DNA of 21,870 bases. It comes from Bacteroidota bacterium (lineage in GTDB: Bacteria > Bacteroidota > Bacteroidia > Chitinophagales > JADIYW01). The position numbers and the translations under genes are program-made. The stretch spans positions 1 to 21,870 of the forward strand of contig JADIYW010000027.1 of the NCBI GenBank assembly GCA_016705125.1. The letters run 5' to 3'. Shown here in pieces: positions 1 to 9,988 of this stretch; positions within the stretch are counted from its first letter, which is position 1; every line of letters begins with the position of its first letter. The notes beneath the pieces are model-generated. The model did no database searches, had not been told where the DNA came from, and was given only the letters and a program-made list of their open reading frames with translations.

Positions 1-1
1 A

Positions 2-387
2 AATAGATTATACAACATTTGGTATATTAAAAGTTTTTCAAAAGCAGTAAATGTAACCCTATTTAGGCCTTACATTTGGGAGACCCAAAACCAATCTTAA
101 TCCCAGCAGCTTTAGAAAGTCTTTTTTGTTTATTATTTACAATGTATATTTTCTTTAAAGTAGGTTTTTTTAAAACAATCAGAGCCATTTTAGGCAACCC
201 TGATTTACTGTTTTGTCTAATCTTTACCTTAGTTTTTGCTTTTGCTGTTGGATTTAGCACCTTTAATTTTGGAGCATTGGTTCGTTATAAAATCCCTTGT
301 TTACCCTTCTATTTTCTATTTATATTTATTTTATATAAGGAAAACTACAAACCAAAAATTAAAAAGAAGAAACCAATTACTAAGTAG
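2..387 (+). CDS. C-terminal part of a polytopic membrane protein, frameshifted, cut by window edge
   Basis: Frame 2 from the window start reads through SKAVNVTLFRPYIWE, and frame 1 then continues DPKPILIPAALES to a stop at 385-387. A single missing base near 82-86 restores one protein. The visible part has two or three hydrophobic segments (LFCLLFTMYIFF, LLFCLIFTLVFAFAVGF, IPCLPFYFLFIFILY) and a very basic tail. The pattern FNFGALVRYKIPCLPF near the C-terminus resembles the ends of membrane proteins I associate with Bacteroidota polysaccharide clusters, but I cannot name the family. Its neighbour, 15 bp away and convergent, is an O-acyltransferase, which fits a surface-glycan locus. The N-terminus lies outside the window. 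Confidence 0.55.
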
Positions 388-402
388 TTAAATTGCGCTT
401 AC

Positions 403-1549
403 TTAATACCTTTTTTTCCAATTAGAAATTATTTTTAATGAAATATCTTCTATCAGATAATAAAATATCGTAGAAACTAAAATAACAATTGGTAGCGTTA
501 GCCAATAAATCACGGCTATAAAAAGTTTTTCCTGTATATTTCATAGCGCGCAATTTAGAACAAAATAAGTAGGAATATGTACCAAATAAAGACTGTAACT
601 TATTTTACCTAAATATTTGAAAAAGCGAATAATAAAATTAGATTTTATGTCATAATCAAGAAAGATAATAATAATTGTACATCCCCACAAAGCACCAAAC
701 CACAAGCTAATATTATAAAAATCCTTAACTACTCCTCCCAGAAGCGTTAATCCAAAACAAAAAGCAGAAAAAATTAAGATATAACTAAATTTAAATTTTT
801 GTTTAATGGTCTATTCTCCATCCAATCATATAAGTATAAACCTATAGCAAAATAAAAAGCATATTTTAGAAAAAATCTATGGACGATATTAAACGAATTA
901 AATAAATCCTCTTTTAAATCGAAAGTGGTTATAAAAAATATCATCCCACTTAACATTAGAAAGGTTTTTGATCCTTTATGGATAAACGGCACGATTATGT
1001 AAAAAAACATTTCGTATAATAAAGACCAAACAACAAAATTTGAACCATAATACCACCCATTACTACGCATAAACAATAATGTTCTTTTCAATACAATTAA
1101 ACTTTGTTCTTTGTAAGAGCCAACCATATAACCATTAAAATCTTTTGTTTCTGAATTATTTGCAAATGCTGGGTATATTTCCTTTGCCAAGTACATTGCC
1201 CCAATGGATATCCCAATGGATGCCAAATACGGTATATAAATTCTCAATGCTCTATTGAAATAGAATTCTCCCAAAGACCAATCATTTTTATGGTAACTAT
1301 ATGCAATAAAAAACCCTGACAAAACATAAAAAACCATTACCATGGATGTTCCATTAGAAAAACCATGTCAATTGCAAAAGGAATATAATCCCATATTTCC
1401 CATGTTGCTCTTGGATACAACTTTACATATTCTGTCCCACCTGACCAAAATATCCATTTTGCATGACAAATTGCAACAAAAACAGCTGCAAATCCACGTA
1501 ATGAATGTAGCAGAGTAAGTTTATCAGCATTTAGATTTCGTAATGACAT
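403..1549 (-). CDS. Family 3 membrane O-acyltransferase (OafA/YrhL-like), frameshifted
   Basis: An integral membrane acyltransferase, expected to transfer acyl (often acetyl) groups to sugars of surface polysaccharide. The start at 1549 gives MSLRNLNADKLTLLHSLRGFAAVFVAICHAKW, the N-terminal helix of the acyltransferase 3 family with its conserved His in CHAKW. The next fragment gives MVFYVLSGFFIAYSY and FYFNRALRIYIPY, the family's second helix and Arg-rich loop. Two one-base losses break the frame: at 1358-1362 (five A where six give SNGTSMVMVFYVLSG) and near 774-780. After the second, the frame continues through SYSLYLVHIPTYF and ends at 403 after one in-frame TGA (541-543). Joined length is about 380 residues, normal for the family. 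It starts 3 nt after the epimerase stop, so the two form an operon. Sugar and acyl donor are unknown. Confidence 0.85.
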
Positions 1550-1552
1550 GGC

Positions 1553-2470
1553 CTATTTGGTTGTTAAAATCCTTCTTATTCCCTCTTCAATAGGCAACAT
1601 GTTTCTATTCAAAAGCATCTTCATATTTGTTAAATCAGGTTGTCGTCGAGTCATATCTCCTTCCTTCAATGCGGGAAGGTGAATGATTTTAGATTTAGAA
1701 TCCGTTATATCGATAATTTTCTTTGCCAATTCAAAAATCGTAATCAATTCATCATTTCCAATATTTACAACATCATTTACAAATTTATTATCATTCATCG
1801 CCGTAAGGCATGCATCCAAATTATCATCTATATAACAAAAAGTTCTAGTCTGATCTCCAGCCCCATAAACGGTAATGTCTTCATTATTTAGAGCTAATTT
1901 CAAAAATTTTGACATTACAAAGTCTGTACTTTGTTTTGGCCCATATGTATTAAAAAATCTAAAAATGGTATATTCCAATCCAAATTCTTGTTGATATGAT
2001 CTACAAAATGCCTCACCAACATTTTTTACAATTGCATAAGGCAATCTTGAATTTAATGGCGTTGTATGTTCATGTTGTGGCAATTCTACAGGTTCGCCAT
2101 ATACCTCTGAGGAGGAAGAATAAAAAACCCTTTTAACTCCAGTGCTTTTACATAAATCTAATACATTTTTAATCCCTTGAATGTCCTCCAAAACCATTAC
2201 TGGATTGTCCAATGTGCGTTTTACACCCACCAAAGCAGCATAATGAAATACATAATCAAATTGATAAGATGTCATTATTGGGGCAATGTCATTATATTTA
2301 TTTACATCGCATTTGATAAACTTACATCTATCATTTAATGGCACTTTTGATAAATCTCCTGTGATTAGGTTGTCAACTGCCACAACTGTGTTTTCTTTAT
2401 CCATCAGGATCTTATCTGCCAATGAACTTGGAATAAATCCCGCACCACCTGTAATTAATATTTTAGCCAT
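1553..2470 (-). CDS. NAD-dependent nucleotide-sugar epimerase/dehydratase (extended SDR)
   Basis: An intact 305-residue extended short-chain dehydrogenase/reductase acting on nucleotide sugars in the cytoplasm. The Rossmann dinucleotide motif TGGAGFIP is at residues 7-14, the Ser cluster of the active site at 118-121 (SSSSEVYGE), and the catalytic YxxxK as YAIVK at 145-149. FRFFNTYGP (170-178) and TRTFCYIDD (208-216) are the usual substrate-side motifs, closest in my reading to the UDP-glucuronate decarboxylase / dTDP-glucose 4,6-dehydratase branch. The exact reaction cannot be told from sequence. The third glycine of GxxGxxG is replaced by proline (P14). It is the first gene of a two-gene operon with the O-acyltransferase, which suggests a role in making a sugar for surface polysaccharide. 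Confidence 0.88.
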   Translation of the reverse strand: MAKILITGGAGFIPSSLADKILMDKENTVVAVDNLITGDLSKVPLNDRCKFIKCDVNKYNDIAPIMTSYQFDYVFHYAALVGVKRTLDNPVMVLEDIQGIKNVLDLCKSTGVKRVFYSSSSEVYGEPVELPQHEHTTPLNSRLPYAIVKNVGEAFCRSYQQEFGLEYTIFRFFNTYGPKQSTDFVMSKFLKLALNNEDITVYGAGDQTRTFCYIDDNLDACLTAMNDNKFVNDVVNIGNDELITIFELAKKIIDITDSKSKIIHLPALKEGDMTRRQPDLTNMKMLLNRNMLPIEEGIRRILTTK

Positions 2471-2579
2471 TTATAAATATATAATGCGAAATTAGCAAAA
2501 AGAATAGATAAATAGATAGGTAAAATACAAAATGAAAATAAATCTATCAAATGAAAAAATTAGTAAAAATGGTTATATA
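2471..2579. other. Intergenic region upstream of the epimerase operon
   Basis: This AT-rich spacer lies between the epimerase start and the IS flank. The only promoter-like string on the minus strand is TAATTTCG, about 20 nt before the epimerase ATG. It is one base off the TAnnTTTG consensus and lacks a well placed TTG, so I do not call a promoter. No gene is visible. Confidence 0.4.
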
Positions 2580-2615
2580 GTAAACTCTCAAATAAAGCCA
2601 ATTAATAGTAAACTT
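2580..2615 (+). repeat. Left copy of 36-bp direct repeat flanking the IS (probable target duplication)
   Basis: This stretch is repeated at 4207-4242 with two differences (positions 2581/4208 and 2597/4224). The copies abut the two inverted repeat ends of the insertion sequence exactly. Members of the IS1634/IS1549 group are known for unusually long and variable target duplications, so a duplication at insertion is the simplest explanation. Confidence 0.8.
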
Positions 2616-2648
2616 TCCTGACTTGTCCCCCTTCAAATTAGTGCGGTG
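2616..2648 (+). repeat. Left terminal inverted repeat of the IS
   Basis: TCCTGACTTGTCCC followed, after a few extra bases, by AATTAGTGCGGTG. It matches the reverse complement of the right end at 4180-4206. Confidence 0.85.
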
Positions 2649-2705
2649 ATAAAACATTGATAATCAATGTTTTTTTAATTTTTAATGTTATTTTTACCGC
2701 ACTAA
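2638..2705. repeat. Nested inverted repeats between the left IS end and the transposase start
   Basis: The block TTAGTGCGGT...AAAACATT at 2638-2658 is complementary to AATGTT...ACCGCACTAA at 2684-2705. The outer arm is thus a third copy of the inner terminal-repeat sequence. Between them, 2654-2670 is a perfect 17-nt palindrome (ACATTGAT A ATCAATGT). The hairpin ends 12 nt before the transposase ATG at 2718. It could be a transposase binding site, or a structure that blocks translation of transcripts entering from outside the element. The second role is known for some other IS elements but is only inferred here. Confidence 0.75.
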
Positions 2706-2717
2706 GGGTATTTTTTT

Positions 2718-4190
2718 ATGAAAATTAGGGTAGTAAAAACGGCATCTAATGCAAAGGCTGTTCAAGTAGTGCGGTATCAACAAAACAGAAGGAAAGTTTT
2801 GCATCACGTTGGTTCGGCTCATAGTGAAGAGGATTTGAAGGATTTGATGATCTTAGCTGAAGAATGGATAAAAGATTATAGTCAGCAGTTGTCCATTTTT
2901 CCAGATGAAAGCCCCAACAGGCTTTTACACCTGAATCACAGTACTTTTATGGGGGTTAAATACCGATACTTTTACCAACAGACAAGCACTATTTTGGACA
3001 AAATTGGATTGGATACTTTACCAGCCCTATTAAGAGATTTAGCAATCATTCGCATCTTTGAACCTGCTTCTAAATTGCGTTCCTTGGAATTGCTCAATCA
3101 GTATTTTGGCATCAATCATAATCGTAAAACATTTTACAAGATTGCTCCAAAATGTATCGAAGTAAAGGAAACTATAGAACAAAAAGTAGTAGATTTTGCA
3201 AAAGCAAATTATGCATTTTAGTTACGATCTTCTTTTACGATGTCACCACACTTTACCTTTGAAAGCTTTCAAGAAGATGAGCTACGGAAGAACGGTTTTT
3301 CTAAAGACAATAAATCACAACAACCACAAATATTGATTGCCTTAATTGTGAGGCAAAGAAGGCTTTCTATTGCTTATGAGATTTTCGCTGGCAATACTTT
3401 TGAAGGGCATACTATTATTCCTGTTATCAAAAAACTTTATCAAAAAAATGGCGTAAAAGACTTTACAGTAGTGGCAGATGCAGCTATGATTAGCACAGAA
3501 AATGTACAGCAATTGACCCAAAACAATATCAACTACATTGTTGGAGCAAGACTGGGCAATATTGCAGCGAAACTACTTGACACCATTGACAAAAAAATCA
3601 GTAGAGAGGATGGTAGGAGCATCAGAATAGAAACGGATAATAGTTATCTAATTTGCAGTTATTCATCTGTTAGGTATCGCAAAGACCTTTATGAGATGAA
3701 TAAGCAAATAGAAAAGGCTAAACAAGTAATAGAGCAACCCTACAAGAGCAAAAAATTAAAGTTTACGCAAAGCAAAGGAGAACAAATAATGCTCAACGAT
3801 GCACTTATTGAAAAGACAAAAAAACTGCTCGGTATTAAAGGTTACTATACCAATTTAAATGAATCAAAAGCGGATAATGCAACTGTAATAAAGCGCTATC
3901 ACGAGCTTTACAGAATCGAACAGGCTTTTAGAATATTGCAGACAAGACCAATTTTCCATTACAAGGAACAACCGATAAAATTGCATATTCTAATCTGTTT
4001 TATTGCTCTTGTAGTATCAAAACACATTGAATTGAGAACTGGAATTTCAATTAGAAAGTTTGTTGATGAATCTAAAAAAATAGTAGATGGTGAAATACTA
4101 AACAAGATTACCAACAAAACGGTAACAATAAACGCTGAACCTAATCAGAAAATGAAGGTTATTACTTCAAAATTATTTACACCGCACTAA
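2718..4190 (+). CDS. IS1634-family DDE transposase, frameshifted near the first catalytic Asp
   Basis: Catalyses cut and rejoining of the IS ends through an RNase H-like DDE domain. The N-terminal part (2718-3221) begins MKIRVVKTASNAKAVQVVRY, typical of the family. The C-terminal part (from 3240) contains VVADAAMIS with the second Asp and YRIEQAFRILQTRP with the catalytic Glu. Both large pieces are in the same frame, but a TAG at 3219-3221 separates them. Skipping one base at about 3219, 3235 and 3257 restores NYAF-SYDLLYDVTTLYFESF, which carries the first Asp in YDVTT. The joined length of about 490 residues is ordinary for the family. Three insertions in 40 bp is an odd cluster. They may be sequencing errors or real inactivation. 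Confidence 0.9.
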
Positions 4191-4206
4191 TTGGGACAAG
4201 TCAGGA
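4180..4206 (+). repeat. Right terminal inverted repeat of the IS
   Basis: CACCGCACTAATT then GGGACAAGTCAGGA, the reverse complement of the left end apart from the extra bases in the left copy. It starts ten bases before the transposase stop codon ends, so the gene runs into the repeat. Confidence 0.85.
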
Positions 4207-4242
4207 GGAAACTCTCAAATAAAACCAATTAATAGTAAACTT
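4207..4242 (+). repeat. Right copy of 36-bp direct repeat flanking the IS
   Basis: 34 of 36 positions match 2580-2615. It starts immediately outside the right inverted repeat. Confidence 0.8.
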
Positions 4243-4303
4243 TCTTAGTTTATAAGCCTTTAAAAAAAGATAACTTTTTTTAAACCCCGTACCTTCCTAA
4301 AAT

Positions 4304-4339
4304 AAGAAAGCCTTTCCGATATACTCGAAAAGGCTTCTT
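4304..4339 (-). terminator. Rho-independent terminator of the rRNA operon
   Basis: On the minus strand a stem of AAGAAGCCTTTTCG with CGGAAAGGCTTTCTT encloses a loop of about 7 nt and is followed by ATTTTAGG. It lies about 9 nt downstream of the 5S 3' end, so it ends the 16S-23S-5S transcript. Confidence 0.82.
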
Positions 4340-4347
4340 ATAATTAA

Positions 4348-4456
4348 TTGGCGGCGACCTACTCTCCCAGGAAAACCAAGTACCATCGGCGCAAAGGGGC
4401 TTAACTGCTCTGTTCGGAATGGGAAGAGGTGAACACCCTTGCTATAGCCACCATTA
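4348..4456 (-). rRNA. rrf: 5S ribosomal RNA
   Basis: The minus strand reads GGTGGCTATAGCAAGGGTG, then CCCATTCCGAACAGAGCAG and TTAAGCCCC, and ends GGGAGAGTAGGTCGCCGCC. These are the conserved blocks of bacterial 5S rRNA. The length of about 108 nt and the position just downstream of 23S fit. Ends are estimated from the closing helix. Confidence 0.95.
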
Positions 4457-4484
4457 ACTCGTTGTATGACTTATGACAAAATTA

Positions 4485-4528
4485 GATTCTAATATTTATA
4501 CCAATAATATAATTGAAAGTTTTAAAAG
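4485..4528 (-). other. 3' arm of the pre-23S processing stem
   Basis: The transcript downstream of 23S (CTTTTAAAACTTTCAATT ... AATATTAGAATC) is complementary to the leader at 7391-7435. It forms an imperfect helix of about 45 bp that brings the 23S ends together, as expected for an RNase III processing site. Confidence 0.8.
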
Positions 4529-7389
<2,861 letters not shown>

Positions 7390-7390
7390 A

Positions 7391-7435
7391 CTTTTAAAAC
7401 TTTCAATCTTTATTATTGATTAAAATATTAGAATC
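7391..7435 (-). other. 5' arm of the pre-23S processing stem
   Basis: The leader reads GGATTCTAATATTTTAATC ... GATTGAAAGTTTTAAAAG and pairs with 4485-4528 across the whole 23S gene. Confidence 0.8.
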
Positions 7436-7478
7436 CAATATGTCAATGAACTTGTGCTTATATCTTTCTATAAGCTTG

Positions 7479-7549
7479 TAGAAATAATGGAATCGAACCA
7501 TTCACCTTCTCGATATTGCGAGACGCTCTGCCGTTGAGCTATTTTTCTA
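7479..7549 (-). tRNA. Degenerate tRNA-like element between tRNA-Ala and 23S
   Basis: On the minus strand the acceptor TAGAAA pairs with TTTCTA. The D arm is GCTC-AACGGCA-GAGC, the anticodon stem TCTCG/CGAGA, and the T arm AATGG-TTCGATT-CCATT, so a cloverleaf is clear. Two faults stand out. The anticodon loop CAATAT has 6 nt instead of 7, and there is one extra A between acceptor and D stem (a run of five A). No CCA is encoded, unlike the two good tRNAs nearby. Because a loop base is missing, the isotype cannot be assigned. It may be a real tRNA with two sequencing errors, or a decaying copy. Confidence 0.55.
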
Positions 7550-7597
7550 GTATTTACTTTTTTTTACTACCATCCTTTCTCCTCGGCTATCAATATA

Positions 7598-7674
7598 TGG
7601 TGGAGGATAACGGAGTCGAACCGTTGACCCTCTGCGTGCAAGGCAGATGCTCTAGCCAGCTGAGCTAATCCCCC
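7598..7674 (-). tRNA. tRNA-Ala (anticodon TGC)
   Basis: A full cloverleaf with encoded CCA. The acceptor GGGGGAT pairs with ATCCTCC. The D arm is GCTC/GAGC, the anticodon loop CTTGCAC (TGC; complement at 7638-7640), and the T arm AACGG-TTCGACT-CCGTT. It lies in the 16S-23S spacer, as is usual for tRNA-Ala in rRNA operons. Confidence 0.95.
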
Positions 7675-7703
7675 ATTTGTGGTTCTTAAAACCAGCTAGA
7701 TTA

Positions 7704-7758
7704 CTGTTGACCCTCCCGATGTAAATCGGGATGCTTTAGCCAGCTGAGCTAATCCCCC
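7704..7758 (-). pseudogene. Truncated tRNA-like copy (Ala-type 5' half, TAC in the loop)
   Basis: The minus strand starts GGGGGATTAGCTCAGCTGGC, identical to the neighbouring tRNA-Ala, and shares GGGTCAAC after the anticodon arm. The anticodon stem is different (TCCCG/CGGGA) with an 8-nt loop ATTTACAT containing TAC, a valine anticodon. After AACAG the T loop, 3' T strand, acceptor strand and CCA are missing and the sequence becomes unrelated spacer. It looks like a partial duplication or a recombinant fragment. It could not fold as a complete tRNA as read. Confidence 0.6.
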
Positions 7759-7780
7759 AGATTTTATCCAATTCGTTATC

Positions 7781-7857
7781 TGGTAGTCCCAGGCAGACTT
7801 GAACTGCCGACCTCTACATTATCAGTGTAGCGCTCTAACCAGCTGAGCTATAGGACT
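7781..7857 (-). tRNA. tRNA-Ile (anticodon GAT)
   Basis: A full cloverleaf with encoded CCA. The acceptor AGTCCTA pairs with TGGGACT. The D arm is GCTC/GAGC, the anticodon loop CTGATAA (GAT; complement at 7821-7823), and the T arm GGCAG-TTCAAGT-CTGCC. It is the first tRNA after 16S, the common Bacteroidota arrangement. Confidence 0.96.
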
Positions 7858-7947
7858 ATATTTTCGTCCTTTCTCACTGATAGTTTACTGACCTTTCAGT
7901 TGCAATAGAACGCTAACCTTAGTTTAGGTATGGTAAGTATATATTTA

Positions 7948-7988
7948 AGGGAAAACAAAGTACAAAATTATCTAATAAGTATCACTCT
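7948..7988 (-). other. 3' arm of the pre-16S processing stem
   Basis: The transcript just after 16S (GATACTTATTA ... GTACTTTGTTTTCCC) is complementary to the 5' leader at 9491-9529, with two small bulges. Confidence 0.8.
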
Positions 7989-7989
7989 A

Positions 7990-9455
<1,466 letters not shown>

Positions 9456-9490
9456 ATTATATTTTTATTGTATGTTTTTGAGTATTTAAT

Positions 9491-9529
9491 ACTTATCTTG
9501 CGATAATCTTGTACTCACTTTGTTTTCCC
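9491..9529 (-). other. 5' arm of the pre-16S processing stem
   Basis: The leader reads GGGAAAACAAAGT followed by GTACAAGATTATC and pairs with 7948-7988. It places the 16S ends in one long RNase III-type helix. Confidence 0.8.
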
Positions 9530-9603
9530 AATAATTCAAAGAACTTAATTCCTCACCTACTCTTTTTGCTATCTTTCAATAACCCCTTTTTTCGATGGGA
9601 CTG

Positions 9604-9632
9604 CAAAGGTAATCCTTTTTTCTAATTCGCAA
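9604..9632 (-). promoter_or_regulatory. rRNA promoter P2 (proximal)
   Basis: On the minus strand there is TTG at 9630-9632, an 18-nt spacer and TACCTTTG at 9604-9611. This is an exact match to the Bacteroidota TTG / TAnnTTTG consensus. Transcription should start near 9597, about 140 nt before 16S. Confidence 0.82.
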
Positions 9633-9722
9633 ACTATTTCAACAAAAAAAAAAATAAAAAAAATGTTTTTCGTTGTATAGCGTTTTTTAGAACTTTTTTC
9701 GCTCTCTTTCCAAAAGCGAGTG

Positions 9723-9752
9723 CAAAGGTAATCCTCTTTTTCTCTTTTACAA
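9723..9752 (-). promoter_or_regulatory. rRNA promoter P1 (distal)
   Basis: A second match: TTG at 9750-9752, a 19-nt spacer and TACCTTTG at 9723-9730. The core and its flank (GGATTACCTTTGCA) are the same as at P2, 119 bp away. Two strong promoters are usual for rRNA operons. Confidence 0.8.
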
Positions 9753-9769
9753 TAGGCAATATGGAAACT

Positions 9770-9963
9770 TTGCGTTAAGTAATTGTATAGAAATTCTCAA
9801 GTTGTTAACATGTGGAAAAATCAATTTATAATGGACTAATAATCAGTTGTTTTTAGCCCTATTTAAAAAACATATAATTAATAAAAATCTATGATTGACT
9901 AAAAAGAAATTCAAACTTATATAATAGCAGCCAATTTGATTGCAATTATTTTAAAGAACCAAA
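9770..9963. other. Intergenic region between the rRNA promoters and the M23 peptidase gene
   Basis: About 190 bp of AT-rich sequence with no reading frame, RNA motif or repeat that I can support. Confidence 0.5.
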
Positions 9964-9985
9964 CCAAATATAACAATATCTTTGG
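9964..9985 (-). terminator. Possible weak terminator after the M23 peptidase gene
   Basis: CCAAAGATAT-TGTT-ATATTTGG forms a short bulged stem 3 nt after the stop codon. It is AT-rich and followed by a mixed rather than pure T tract, so it is only a candidate. Confidence 0.35.
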
Positions 9986-9988
9986 ATT

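Larger units (their letters stand above)
2616..4206 (+). mobile_element. IS1634-family insertion sequence, about 1.59 kb
   Basis: The element is bounded by terminal inverted repeats that share TCCTGACTTGTCCC at the outer edge and AATTAGTGCGGTG further in. The left end carries about five extra bases between these two blocks. Inside is one DDE transposase gene occupying almost the full length, with the signature motifs of the IS1634 group (YDVTTLYFE, IEQAFRILQTRP). A 36-bp direct repeat flanks it. It sits between the epimerase operon and the terminator of the rRNA operon and interrupts no recognisable gene. The transposase frame is broken, so this copy as read would be inactive. Confidence 0.9.

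Noticed and set aside
63..260. A 65-codon frame on the minus strand
   Set aside because: Antisense shadow of the membrane protein at the left edge.
2580..4242. Flanking repeats as a CRISPR or integrative attachment site
   Set aside because: Only two copies exist and they bound an IS with its own inverted repeats; there is no integrase and no tRNA at the junction.
7457..7475. Short hairpin GCTTATA/TATAAGC between 23S and the third tRNA-like element
   Set aside because: Only 7 AT-rich pairs; it may be chance or a minor processing feature, and it lacks a T tract to act as terminator.
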